Shown in pieces: positions 55,524 through 63,901 of a stretch of DNA of 64,000 nt (position 1 is its first letter; the number at the start of each line of letters is the position of its first letter). The translations under genes and the position numbers were made by a program. The DNA is from Sediminibacterium ginsengisoli. GTDB taxonomy: Bacteria; Bacteroidota; Bacteroidia; Chitinophagales; Chitinophagaceae. Under the pieces are notes generated by a model. That model was given only the letters and a program-made list of their open reading frames with translations. It did no database searches and had not been told where the DNA came from. The stretch is from assembly GCF_900167075.1 (NCBI RefSeq), contig NZ_FUWH01000002.1, positions 277,005 to 341,004 of the forward strand. Direction: 5' to 3'.

Positions 55524-55542
55524 TGCGTTCAATCATTCCTAT

Positions 55543-55869
55543 ATGCCCGTATTTGACCTTTCCGGTATCGCAGTCAAAGAAATTGTGCCAGGTTATGCCG
55601 CCCGTTTTATTCATACTGAGAGCATGACGCTTTCTTACCTGGATGTAGCTGCCGGTGCCATGCTGCCGGAACATTCGCATCCGCATGAGCAGGTTTCCCA
55701 TGTGCTGGAGGGTGAATTTGAGCTGACGCTCGATGGTGTTCCGGTGCGTTTTGGTCCCGGCAGCGTTGTGGTGATCCCGTCCGGCGTGCGTCATTCCGGG
55801 CTGGCTGTTACCGATTGCAAACTGATGGATGTATTCAACCCGGTGCGGGAAGATTACAGGGCTTTGTAA
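55543..55869 (+). CDS. Single-domain cupin protein
   Basis: 108 residues from ATG 55543 (MPVFDLSGIAVKEIVPGYAARFIHTESMTLSYLDV), placed after the predicted promoter; the open frame extends upstream but without similarity. The conserved cupin motif 1 is EHSHPHEQVSHVLEGEFELTLDG (metal-binding His, His, Glu) and motif 2 is PGSVVVIPSGVRHSGLAV (His). Small cupins of this kind include sugar-binding, dioxygenase and quercetinase-like proteins; no specific substrate is evident. It lies 11 bases before the SDR gene, so the two are probably co-transcribed. Confidence 0.88.
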   Translation: MPVFDLSGIAVKEIVPGYAARFIHTESMTLSYLDVAAGAMLPEHSHPHEQVSHVLEGEFELTLDGVPVRFGPGSVVVIPSGVRHSGLAVTDCKLMDVFNPVREDYRAL

Positions 55870-55880
55870 AACATAATACT

Positions 55881-56669
55881 ATGAATCTCGATCTGACAAG
55901 TAAAACGGCACTGGTATGCGGTGCGTCGCAGGGGCTTGGTGCGGCTGTGGCTTATGAACTTGCTTTGCTCGGAGCAGATGTTTTGCTGCTTGCGCGGAAT
56001 GAAGCCAACCTGTTACAGGTGAAAACCGCGCTCCCGTGTAAGAATGGGCAACAACATGATCTCATTGCAGCAGACAGTTCCGATCCTGCAGCATTGCGGG
56101 ATAAAGTAGCGGCTTACCTGGGTAATGAGCGTACCGTTCATATCATCGTTAATAATTCCGGCGGCCCGGCATCGGGTCCATTGCTGGATACGGCTGTGGC
56201 AGATCTTGATACGGCTTTCCGTTCGCACCTGATCACTGCGCACCTGCTCGCACAGTTGCTGGTGCCGGGAATGAAACAGGCTGGATATGGCCGTATCGTA
56301 AACATTGTTTCCACTTCCGTGAAAGAGCCGATCAAAGGGCTGGGGATCTCCAACAGTATACGTGCAGCCGTTGCCAACTGGGCCAAAACCCTTGCAGGTG
56401 AGATAGCCATGCATGGCATTACGGTAAATAATGTATTGCCTGGTTATACGCGTACAGCAAGATTGGATTACCTGTTCGGAAAACAGGCAGAAAGAAATGC
56501 GAGTACTGCCGGTGAGATCCGGGAACAGACTGTGAGCGGTATTCCTGCCGGTCGTCTTGGCGAACCCGCGGAGTTTGCGGCTGCCGTTGCATTTCTGTGT
56601 TCACCGGCAGCAGCCTACATCAATGGCATCAATCTCCCCGTAGATGGCGGCAGGTTAAATGGCCTCTGA
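55881..56669 (+). CDS. Short-chain dehydrogenase/reductase-like protein with altered active site
   Basis: 262 residues from ATG 55881. Rossmann fold: nucleotide motif CGASQGLG (residues 13-20), DVLLLARNE, NNSGGP in place of NNAG, and the C-terminal PAGRLGEPAEFAAAVAFLCSPAAAYINGINLPVDGGR. Ser144 is in the usual catalytic place, but the YxxxK motif is replaced: the aligned positions are Ser157 and Arg161 (GISNSIRAAVANWAKTLA). A subgroup of 3-oxoacyl-ACP-reductase-like SDRs is known to lack the standard tetrad, so this may be a family feature rather than decay. Downstream of the cupin gene by 11 bases. Confidence 0.9.
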   Translation: MNLDLTSKTALVCGASQGLGAAVAYELALLGADVLLLARNEANLLQVKTALPCKNGQQHDLIAADSSDPAALRDKVAAYLGNERTVHIIVNNSGGPASGPLLDTAVADLDTAFRSHLITAHLLAQLLVPGMKQAGYGRIVNIVSTSVKEPIKGLGISNSIRAAVANWAKTLAGEIAMHGITVNNVLPGYTRTARLDYLFGKQAERNASTAGEIREQTVSGIPAGRLGEPAEFAAAVAFLCSPAAAYINGINLPVDGGRLNGL

Positions 56670-56686
56670 ACTTCAATGGCAAAAAT

Positions 56687-56720
56687 AAAAAACGGGAACT
56701 GCTGCTGCGGTTCCCGTTTT
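56687..56720. terminator. Bidirectional terminator between the SDR gene and etfA
   Basis: An 11-bp stem (AAAACGGGAAC ending at 56699 with GTTCCCGTTTT at 56710-56720) flanked by A and T runs between converging genes. Confidence 0.85.
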
Positions 56721-56738
56721 CATTTATGTGAAAGATGA

Positions 56739-57704
56739 TTAAGCGCCCGCTTTCATCTTTTTGATTTCTTCCGTGAGTTTCGGAACCACTTCGAACAGAT
56801 CGCCTACAATACCATAGTCTGCTGCTTTGAAGAAAGGAGCTTCCGGATCTTTATTGATCACCACGATCACTTTACTCCGGTTAACACCGGCAAGGTGCTG
56901 GATAGCGCCGGAAATACCAAGAGCGATATAGAGGTTGGGTGCAACCTGAACGCCGGTTTGTCCTACGTGCTCGTGATGCGGCCTCCAGTGTGCATCACCT
57001 ACAGGGCGGCTGCAGGCGGTAGCTGCGCCCAGTTCTTTCGCCAGGTCGAGGAGTACGCCCCAGTTTTCAGGGCCTTTCAGACCGCGTCCGCCACTTACCA
57101 CAACATCGGCTTCCGTAAGCGGTACTTCGCCGGTTACTTTGTTCACGGCAGTTACTTTTACTTTTGGCGCTTCCACTGCAATGTTCAGTACGTTTACTTC
57201 CGCAGTTCCTTCTCCGCTTACAGTAGTAAAGCTGTTGGGGTTGAGTGATATCACTTTGATAGGAGAGCTGATGCTTACATTGGCAAATGCTTTGCCAGAA
57301 AATACGGTCTTGCGTACAACAAATCCGTTAGAAGTATCCGGCAATGCGCTGGCACCTGCTACAATACCGGCTTTCAGTCTTGCTGCAACACGTGAAGCAA
57401 CGGCTTTGCCGGTCTGGTTATGGGAAATGACTACCACGGTTGCGCCGGTAGCGGTAACTGCTTCGGCAATTACTTTGGCATAGACCTGTGCATCCACGTG
57501 TTCCAGATTGGCGTCTTTTACCTGGTGTACTTTGGTAACACCATATTTACCCAGTGAAGCGAGATCGTCGTTCACATTGCCCAATACCAGCGCTTCTGCG
57601 CTTGTGCCGAGCTGGGCGGCCAGTTTTGCGCCATAGGTAAGTACTTCGAAAGAAGATTTTTTGATATGACCATCTGCCTGGTCTGCGAATATTAATACTG
57701 ACAT
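56739..57704 (-). CDS. etfA: Electron transfer flavoprotein alpha subunit
   Basis: 321 residues. FAD-binding subunit of the ETF heterodimer, which takes electrons from acyl-CoA and other dehydrogenases. SVLIFADQADGHIKKSSFEVLTYG at the start; the C-terminal FAD domain shows VVSGGRGLKGPENW, CSRPVGDAHWRPHHEHVGQTGVQVAPNLYIALGISGAIQHLAGVNRSKVIVVINKDPEAPFFKAADYGIVGDLFEVVP, the family signature. The gene follows etfB after a 51-base gap on the same strand. Confidence 0.97.
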   Translation of the reverse strand: MSVLIFADQADGHIKKSSFEVLTYGAKLAAQLGTSAEALVLGNVNDDLASLGKYGVTKVHQVKDANLEHVDAQVYAKVIAEAVTATGATVVVISHNQTGKAVASRVAARLKAGIVAGASALPDTSNGFVVRKTVFSGKAFANVSISSPIKVISLNPNSFTTVSGEGTAEVNVLNIAVEAPKVKVTAVNKVTGEVPLTEADVVVSGGRGLKGPENWGVLLDLAKELGAATACSRPVGDAHWRPHHEHVGQTGVQVAPNLYIALGISGAIQHLAGVNRSKVIVVINKDPEAPFFKAADYGIVGDLFEVVPKLTEEIKKMKAGA

Positions 57705-57755
57705 ATTATGCCGGATTTTAAGAGTTGAAATAATGGAACCTTCTGTTCAGTGTGA

Positions 57756-58499
57756 TCAGATCACTTTTGCTTCTTCATGCAGTAATCTTACCAGTTCTGC
57801 CACGTTATCAGGACTTACCAGCTTCACACCTGCTTTCGCCGGCGGTAATTCGAAGCTTACGATGCTGGTGAGTGCTTCGGTAGCAACAGGTTCTACCACT
57901 TTCAATGGTTTGGTACGTGCAGCCATAATACCACGCATGTTAGGGATGCGTTGCTCTGCCACGCCTTTCTGGCAGCTTACTACCAGCGGCAGCGCCACTT
58001 CGGCCACTTCTTCACCACCTTCGATCTCACGGGTAACGGTAGCTGTAGTTCCGTTCAGTTCAAATTTAGTTGCGAGGGAAATATAAGGTGCATCAGTAAG
58101 TTCTGCAACCATACCGCCGATAGAGGAACCATTGTAATCGATGGTTTCCTTACCGGTGAAGATCAGGTCGTAGCCACCCTGTTTCGCTATCTCCGCGATC
58201 TGGGCAGCAATATAATAACTGTCGCTGTTATCAGTATTTACACGGATCGCTTCATCGCCACCCAGCGCAAGCGCTTTACGGATGATCGGCTCTGCATCGG
58301 CACCGCCAACGGTAACCAGGTGCAGTGTTACAGAAGCGTCTTTTTCTTTCAGTTCAATCGCCCTTACCAATGCATACCATTCATCATAAGGATTGATGAT
58401 CCATTGTACACCTGCTTCATCAAATTTGCTGTTGCCATCTGTAAAGGCAATTTTTGAAGTGGTGTCCGGAGTCTTGCTCACGCAAACTAAAATTTTCAT
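57756..58499 (-). CDS. etfB: Electron transfer flavoprotein beta subunit
   Basis: 247 residues from ATG 58497-58499 (MKILVCVSKTPDTTSKIAF); a start three codons earlier is less typical. The AMP-binding subunit partnering EtfA. NPYDEWYALVRAIELKEK, VTVGGADAEPIIRKALALGGDEAIRV, IFTGKETIDYNGSSIGGMVAELTDAPYISLATKFEL and the C-terminal IMAARTKPLKVVE are standard. First gene of etfBA. Confidence 0.97.
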   Translation of the reverse strand: MKILVCVSKTPDTTSKIAFTDGNSKFDEAGVQWIINPYDEWYALVRAIELKEKDASVTLHLVTVGGADAEPIIRKALALGGDEAIRVNTDNSDSYYIAAQIAEIAKQGGYDLIFTGKETIDYNGSSIGGMVAELTDAPYISLATKFELNGTTATVTREIEGGEEVAEVALPLVVSCQKGVAEQRIPNMRGIMAARTKPLKVVEPVATEALTSIVSFELPPAKAGVKLVSPDNVAELVRLLHEEAKVI

Positions 58500-58555
58500 A
58501 GATAACAATTGTTTTATTCGGCTATAGGAAAAAATAGTTGTTTATGCAACCAATA

Positions 58556-58585
58556 CAAATATAGTAAGGTTTTCAACGCGGCAAA
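58556..58585 (-). promoter_or_regulatory. Promoter of etfBA
   Basis: On the minus strand TTTG (58585-58582), an 18-base spacer and TATATTTG (58563-58556) match the Bacteroidota promoter consensus, except that the spacer is one base shorter than the usual 19. It leaves a leader of about 50 bases before the etfB ATG. Confidence 0.65.
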
Positions 58586-58697
58586 GGTTTGGATTATATA
58601 TTTAACGGGAAAATTTAATTATGCCATTTTGCGGGCTTTTGCAAGGATTTATCTGCTTAATTTCGCTATCTGCCCATTTGTACACAAAAACATTTCT

Positions 58698-59012
58698 ATG
58701 ACAGACCGTATTGCCAGGATTATGGAGTTTTTGGAGGCCTCGCCAAAAGATAATTTTTTACGGCATGCACTGGCGCTGGAGTATGTGAAGGCGGAGGCCG
58801 ACGACAAAGCCCGGTCTTTATTCGAGGCCATTCTGCAGGATAGTCCTGATTATGTGGGCTCTTATTACCATCTTGCCCGGCTGCTGGAACGTAACGGTGA
58901 GCGCGATGCGGCTGTGGAATGGTATGAAAAAGGAATGGCTGCCGCCCGGCTTGCAGGTGACAACCATTCTTACAATGAATTACAAGCGGCTTACGACGAC
59001 CTGTTGTATTAA
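58698..59012 (+). CDS. Small TPR-repeat protein
   Basis: 104 residues from ATG 58698 (MTDRIARIMEFLEASPKDNFLRHALALEYVK); the upstream part of the frame has no protein-like character. It carries two to three tetratricopeptide-like helix pairs (ARSLFEAILQDSPDYVGSYYHLARLLERNGERDAAVEWYEKGMAAARLAGDNHSYNELQAAYDDLLY) and no export signal. Probably a cytosolic interaction module. Partner unknown. The gene converges on the 52-residue gene. Confidence 0.83.
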   Translation: MTDRIARIMEFLEASPKDNFLRHALALEYVKAEADDKARSLFEAILQDSPDYVGSYYHLARLLERNGERDAAVEWYEKGMAAARLAGDNHSYNELQAAYDDLLY

Positions 59013-59017
59013 CAGGA

Positions 59018-59176
59018 TCAGCTTCCCCTGGATCCGCCGGTTTTGATTGGTTTTTTAGCAACCCCAACCGCTTTCGAAGCGCCGGGCTTTACAATGAATT
59101 TGGAACCCTGGCCACCCGGCTTGCTGCCTTTTGCGGCCTGTTTCCCTCCCTTGGAATTATTAACTGGTAACGCCAT
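59018..59176 (-). CDS. 52-residue basic, glycine- and lysine-rich protein
   Basis: ATG at 59174-59176, stop TGA at 59018-59020. The product begins MALPVNNSKGGKQAAKGSKP, is strongly basic and low in complexity (Lys, Gly, Ser, Ala, Pro), with almost no acidic or aromatic residues, and ends KKPIKTGGSRGS. The composition resembles tails of ribosomal or nucleic-acid-binding proteins, and disorder is likely. The frame closes exactly in the gap between two genes, does not overlap either, and has an ATG in a normal position, which supports it being real. Function unknown. Confidence 0.65.
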   Translation of the reverse strand: MALPVNNSKGGKQAAKGSKPGGQGSKFIVKPGASKAVGVAKKPIKTGGSRGS

Positions 59177-59224
59177 AGTAAAATTTTTATAACCCAAATA
59201 TAACGCATTCGAAGGCTATTTCCA

Positions 59225-59809
59225 TTATTTGCTGCCTGCTGTTATGCCTGTTCCTGCCACGGTGCTCACTGCCGCATCGTGCACTATGATCCTTGCGGGA
59301 TATAAATTGCTGGACGAAATCCGGATCCAGCCTGAATACAATGCGCCGTTCTTTTCGAGCTGTACCGGCAGGTAGCTGTCCGTGCGGTTTTTCCACGGGC
59401 CTTCCCAGATGCTCCCCGCATTTTTGATCACCAGCGCTGAAGCCGAAACCGTCCATTCATAAGGTGTTAACGGTGTGATGCCGATGGTTTCATTTGCATT
59501 CATGCAGGCAACGAAAGGTTCATCTACAGTAACGGTCAGCAGTTTGTTCGAGTTCAACGGCTTTACTTTAAACTGCAGGTAAAATGCATTGTTCTCCTGT
59601 ATGAGCACATTACTGAACCTGAAATCGGCAATGCCGTCTTTGTTCAGGTCTATAACAATGCTCTGATTATAAAACAGGCTACTGTCGTTCAGGTTCTGAT
59701 AGATCGTATTACCCGCCGGCGGCGAAGGAGGTGTAACAGGGCTTGTGGCGGTTTTGCCGCAGGCCATAACAATGGCGCTACATGCCATTGCGTATAAGAA
59801 ACGGTACAT
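59225..59809 (-). CDS. Lipoprotein of unknown function
   Basis: 194 residues from ATG 59807-59809. MYRFLYAMACSAIVMACGKTATSPVTPPSPP is a lipoprotein signal with lipobox MAC followed by a Ser/Thr/Pro linker. The mature part looks beta-rich (SLFYNQSIVIDLNKDGIADFRFSNVLIQENNAFYLQFKVKPL...). NKDGIADFRFS recalls the calcium-loop pattern seen in repeat proteins, though a single copy proves little. Divergent from hutU; its upstream region overlaps the hutU upstream region. Confidence 0.78.
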   Translation of the reverse strand: MYRFLYAMACSAIVMACGKTATSPVTPPSPPAGNTIYQNLNDSSLFYNQSIVIDLNKDGIADFRFSNVLIQENNAFYLQFKVKPLNSNKLLTVTVDEPFVACMNANETIGITPLTPYEWTVSASALVIKNAGSIWEGPWKNRTDSYLPVQLEKNGALYSGWIRISSSNLYPARIIVHDAAVSTVAGTGITAGSK

Positions 59810-59969
59810 GCTCAGGTGTTTAGTTATGCAAACCAACAACCGGGCAGAGATTCTGCGAAACAGAAAAAGGGCGGGCGGATGTTTGCAGGGCTGAATGGTC
59901 ATGCTTCACGAATCTTCGCAGGAGGCGGTTGGAGAAAAATTGTATTTTCATCGCGCTAAAACGATAAGA

Positions 59970-61631
59970 ATGCCATACGACGTTACGAAATATAAAACCC
60001 CTACGGGTTCATCACTGCATTGCAAAGGCTGGATCCAGGAAGCCGCACTCCGGATGCTGCTCAATAACCTCGACCCCGAAGTTGCCGAAAGGCCCGACGA
60101 CCTGATCGTGTACGGCGGCAGGGGCAAAGCTGCACGTAATTTTGAAAGCCTCGACCTGATCATCAAAGCGCTGAAAGACCTTGAGCATGATGAAACACTG
60201 CTGATCCAGAGCGGGAAACCGGTTGCAATCCTCAAAACACATAAAGACGCGCCTCGCGTGCTGTTGTCCAATTCACAGCTGGTGCCTAAATGGGCAACCT
60301 GGGAACACTTTACCGAGCTGGAGAAAAAAGGATTGATGATGTACGGACAGATGACTGCCGGCTCATGGATCTATATCGGCTCACAGGGCATTGTACAGGG
60401 AACTTATGAAACATTTGCTGCCGTCGGCGACAAGCATTTCAATGATTCGCTGAAAGGAACGCTGAGCGTTACTGCGGGTCTGGGAGGTATGGGCGGCGCT
60501 CAGCCGCTGGCCATCACCATGTGCGATGGAGTTGCCTTATGTGCTGAAGTGGAAGAATGGCGGATCGATAAAAGAATCGAAACAAAATACCTCGACCTGA
60601 AATTTACAGATATAGACCAGGCCATCGACAGGGCCGTCGCTGCCAGGGATGCCGGCGAAAGACTGAGCATCGGTGTGCTGTGTAATGCTGTGACGCTGTT
60701 ACAGCGTCTTATAGACAGGCAGGTGAAAGTGGACGTGCTCACCGACCAGACTTCTGCGCATGATCCGCTGATCGGTTATACACCGCATACACTGGATAAT
60801 GAAGCCGCTTCAAAAATGAGACAGGAAGATCCCGAAAAATATATCGCACTCGCATACGACAGCATGAAACTGCATGTTGAACTGATGCTGCAGTTACAGT
60901 TGTCCGGCGCTATCACATTCGATTATGGCAATAACCTTCGCGCAAGGGCCCAGGAACATGGTCTGGCCAATGCATTTGATTTTCCGGGCTTTGTACCTGC
61001 TTATATCAGGCCATTGTTCTGTGAAGGAAAAGGTCCGTTCCGCTGGGCTGCCCTGAGCGGCGATCCCGCCGATATAGCCGTTACGGATGAACTGATCCTG
61101 AAGCTGTTCCCTGAAAACAAAAGCCTGCAGCGCTGGATGAAAATGGCAAAGGAAAGAATCGCTTTCCAGGGCCTGCCTGCAAGGATCTGCTGGCTTGGGC
61201 AGGGCGAGCGCGAAAAGGCCGGCCTCGCCTTCAACGAACTTGTAAAAACAGGCCGGGTAAAAGCGCCCATCGTGATCGGCCGCGACCATCTCGATACCGG
61301 TTCTGTTGCCTCGCCTAACAGGGAAACGGAAGCTATGCTCGATGGCAGCGATGCCGTAGCAGACTGGCCGGTACTCAATGCGCTGGTCAATACGGCAGGC
61401 GGCGCCAGCTGGGTAAGCCTGCATCATGGCGGCGGCGTTGGTATGGGCTACAGTATCCATGCCGGGATGGTTATTGTAGCCGACGGCACCGATGAGGCCG
61501 CAGAACGTCTCTCAAGGGTATTGCGCAATGATCCGGGTATGGGTGTGATCCGTCATGCGGATGCCGGCTATGATAAAGCGCTGGATACCTTACGTGCGCA
61601 TGGACTGGGGCTTACGGCGCGGTTGGGCTGA
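59970..61631 (+). CDS. hutU: Urocanate hydratase
   Basis: 553 residues from ATG 59970 ([40 protein letters not shown]); 25 further in-frame codons upstream lack similarity. Converts urocanate to imidazolone propionate using tightly bound NAD in the second step of histidine breakdown. Typical blocks: [111 protein letters not shown] (active-site Cys), [65 protein letters not shown]. No hutH, hutI or formiminoglutamase gene is adjacent. Confidence 0.97.
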   Translation: MPYDVTKYKTPTGSSLHCKGWIQEAALRMLLNNLDPEVAERPDDLIVYGGRGKAARNFESLDLIIKALKDLEHDETLLIQSGKPVAILKTHKDAPRVLLSNSQLVPKWATWEHFTELEKKGLMMYGQMTAGSWIYIGSQGIVQGTYETFAAVGDKHFNDSLKGTLSVTAGLGGMGGAQPLAITMCDGVALCAEVEEWRIDKRIETKYLDLKFTDIDQAIDRAVAARDAGERLSIGVLCNAVTLLQRLIDRQVKVDVLTDQTSAHDPLIGYTPHTLDNEAASKMRQEDPEKYIALAYDSMKLHVELMLQLQLSGAITFDYGNNLRARAQEHGLANAFDFPGFVPAYIRPLFCEGKGPFRWAALSGDPADIAVTDELILKLFPENKSLQRWMKMAKERIAFQGLPARICWLGQGEREKAGLAFNELVKTGRVKAPIVIGRDHLDTGSVASPNRETEAMLDGSDAVADWPVLNALVNTAGGASWVSLHHGGGVGMGYSIHAGMVIVADGTDEAAERLSRVLRNDPGMGVIRHADAGYDKALDTLRAHGLGLTARLG

Positions 61632-61704
61632 CGGTGCAACGGAAAAGGGATATGGTTTGTCAGAACATGGCAATGCTTATACATAACCCTTAAAAACTAT
61701 TGTT

Positions 61705-62490
61705 ATGCGTTACCTGCTTTCACTAACTGCGGTGCTGGCTGTATTTTTTTCATCCTGCACCAAAGACGCCGGCCCTGTAACGGGAGGTGATTTCAAAGGC
61801 AAACTTGCGCGTGTCAAATCCGGTACTGATATCAGCAGTGAGTATTTCTACAATACGGCGGGGCAACTGGTCCATTGGATCAGTTATGTCAGCACCGGTG
61901 TAAAATCCGAGGATGTAACCCGCACATATTCAAACAACAAACTTGTTCGTGAAGACAGACTCATGAATTATTCCTCTTCACTTACAACTCCTCAGTACGA
62001 CACCAGTTACACGATCTTCAGTTATAACAACAATGGCCTGTTGCAAAAAACGGATACTTATAACAGGAACGGACATGTCAGTGCCGCATCGAATAGTTAT
62101 AATGCACAGGGGCAGCTGATTACATCGGAACTCACTCCCGGCAGTAACGGTGGAGTCGGTTTTTATATCCGTGCATCATACACCTATGATGCCAATGGAA
62201 ATGTACAGACTGAAGAATATTACAATGGCAGTTCTGCAATAACCCCGGTAACCATTACAACAAGAACAACCTATGAGTACGATAATAAGGCGAACCCTTA
62301 CCAGCATACCTGGGTAATGCCCTTTGGGGTTAACAGGAATAATATTACAAAGAAAACCGTTAAGAACTTCCTTTTACCAGGGCAGCCGGAGAATGTATCG
62401 CTCATCACTTACCAGGGCTATAATGCGGATGGATTCCCGTTACAGCACACTGAAAACGGCGCGGTATTCACTTATGAGTATTACCGGTAA
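61705..62490 (+). CDS. YD-repeat-like lipoprotein of unknown function
   Basis: 261 residues. MRYLLSLTAVLAVFFSSCTKD is a lipoprotein signal with lipobox SSC. The mature part is made of tyrosine/asparagine-rich strands reminiscent of RHS/YD repeats (YFYNTAGQLVHWISY, FSYNNNGLLQKTDTYNRNG, NSYNAQGQLITSEL, YTYDANGNVQTEEYYNG, YEYDNKANPYQHTW). Many Bacteroidota lipoproteins have such a DUF4595-like fold. It is too short for a toxin shell. Terminator-like hairpin downstream at 62513. Function unknown. Confidence 0.82.
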   Translation: MRYLLSLTAVLAVFFSSCTKDAGPVTGGDFKGKLARVKSGTDISSEYFYNTAGQLVHWISYVSTGVKSEDVTRTYSNNKLVREDRLMNYSSSLTTPQYDTSYTIFSYNNNGLLQKTDTYNRNGHVSAASNSYNAQGQLITSELTPGSNGGVGFYIRASYTYDANGNVQTEEYYNGSSAITPVTITTRTTYEYDNKANPYQHTWVMPFGVNRNNITKKTVKNFLLPGQPENVSLITYQGYNADGFPLQHTENGAVFTYEYYR

Positions 62491-62512
62491 CGTCTAAAAC
62501 CGTATTGAACAG

Positions 62513-62556
62513 AAAGTGTGGATCGGGTTATCTCGCAAACTCGATCCGCACTTTTT
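62513..62556 (+). terminator. Terminator of the YD-repeat lipoprotein gene, embedded in the helicase 3' end
   Basis: AAAGTGTGGATCG (62513-62525) pairs with CGATCCGCACTTT (62542-62554) with one G-U pair, and six T follow from 62552. The right arm lies inside the last codons of the opposing helicase gene (stop at 62528-62530), so one stretch serves as code and as terminator. Confidence 0.7.
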
Positions 62557-63853
62557 TGTTTTTGATCTTTTCTGATTGGATAAGATGTAAGATGCGGCTT
62601 GATTGCAGTTTTCTCACTGCAACAAAAGAGAAATGATCTTTCACTTCAATGAGGCCGATGTCTTCTTTTTTCAGATGCGCTTTATTGGAAAAAAAACCTA
62701 CGATATCTATTTTATTCACTTTATCTTTTTTGCCTGCTGCAATGAATAACGTGGTCCATTTGGGTTTCTCAGGCAATTCTGCCTTTTCCGGTAAGCTGAT
62801 TTCGCTCAGTTCTTCCGGGTTTACAAATGAAGGCAGTTTCTCTTCAGGTCCTAAAAGGAGGATCGCGGTGCCGCTTGCTTCCATACGTGCGGTGCGGCCG
62901 TTACGGTGCGTGTAAACATCTTCTGTGGCAGGCAGGTGATAATGAATGATGTACCTGATATTGGCGATGTCAAGTCCGCGTGATGCGAGGTCTGTAGTTA
63001 CCAGTACGTTGGAGGAACCATTCCTGAATTTGCACAATGCGCTGTCGCGTTCGCGCTGCTCCAGTGCGCCGTGATAGAATACATTGAGAATGCCTTTTTC
63101 GGAAAGGATATGACTGGTACGTTCAACTGCATCCCTGTGGTTACAGAAAACGATGGCAGAACGGTTGCCCAGCATGCAGATCAGCCTGAAGAGGGTTTCT
63201 GCCTTGTCTTTTTCTTCGCTTTTTAAAACCTGTATGGCCAGCATATCCGGCGCTTCGCCTGAAAGAAAGTCCAGTGTTAAAGGATTTTGCAGGCCAATGA
63301 ATGCCGGGATCTCCTCGCCGCCTGTTGCAGAAGTGAGGATTCTTTTTTTCAGGTTGGTCATTGCTGCGATCACTTCTTCCATTTCTTCCTGGAAACCGGC
63401 TTCCAGGGATTTGTCGAACTCGTCCAGTACAAGCGTTTCTATTCCATCAGGTTGAATATTTCCTCTGCGTAAATGATCGCCCAGGCGGCCGGGTGTTCCG
63501 ATGATGAGTGCAGGGGCTTCTTTGAGGTTGTTCTCTTCTGTTTCACGCAGATGACCGCCGTAGCAGCAGGTCACTTTAAAACCCGTACCCATGGTTTTGA
63601 ATACTTTTTCTATCTGTAACGCCAGTTCGCGGGAAGGGGTGATGATCAGCGCCTGCGTGTGTTTCTTCGCCTTGTCCATCCGCTGCAGCACAGGCAGCAG
63701 GAATGCCAGCGTTTTGCCGGATCCGGTATCTGATAAAAGTACCACATCTGCATGTTCTTCGTTTGCCCGGATCGACGCTTCCTGCATCTCGTTCAATGAA
63801 TCGATACCGAGGTTCTCCAGGTAAGCTTTAAAAGGCATGTTCTTCTGTTCCAT
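62528..63853 (-). CDS. DEAD-box ATP-dependent RNA helicase with DbpA-like C-terminal domain
   Basis: 441 residues. Helicase core: Q motif region (YLENLGIDSLNEMQEASI), Walker A SDTGSGKT (41-48), PSRELALQI, TPGRLGDHL, motif II DEFD (144-147) instead of DEAD, SAT as TSATGG, VLVTTDLASRGLDI, and motif VI HRNGRTARM. The C-terminal 70 residues (IDIVGFFSNKAHLKKEDIGLIEVKDHFSFVAVRKLQSSRILHLIQSEKIKNKKVRIEFAR) match the DbpA RNA-binding fold, which in E. coli and B. subtilis targets 23S rRNA during large-subunit assembly. A ribosome-assembly role is inferred from that domain. Confidence 0.93.
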   Translation of the reverse strand: MEQKNMPFKAYLENLGIDSLNEMQEASIRANEEHADVVLLSDTGSGKTLAFLLPVLQRMDKAKKHTQALIITPSRELALQIEKVFKTMGTGFKVTCCYGGHLRETEENNLKEAPALIIGTPGRLGDHLRRGNIQPDGIETLVLDEFDKSLEAGFQEEMEEVIAAMTNLKKRILTSATGGEEIPAFIGLQNPLTLDFLSGEAPDMLAIQVLKSEEKDKAETLFRLICMLGNRSAIVFCNHRDAVERTSHILSEKGILNVFYHGALEQRERDSALCKFRNGSSNVLVTTDLASRGLDIANIRYIIHYHLPATEDVYTHRNGRTARMEASGTAILLLGPEEKLPSFVNPEELSEISLPEKAELPEKPKWTTLFIAAGKKDKVNKIDIVGFFSNKAHLKKEDIGLIEVKDHFSFVAVRKLQSSRILHLIQSEKIKNKKVRIEFAR

Positions 63854-63901
63854 CCTGCAAAGGTAATCCTTATGCGTCAGGATGCGAAAGAGGGCGTGAA
63901 G

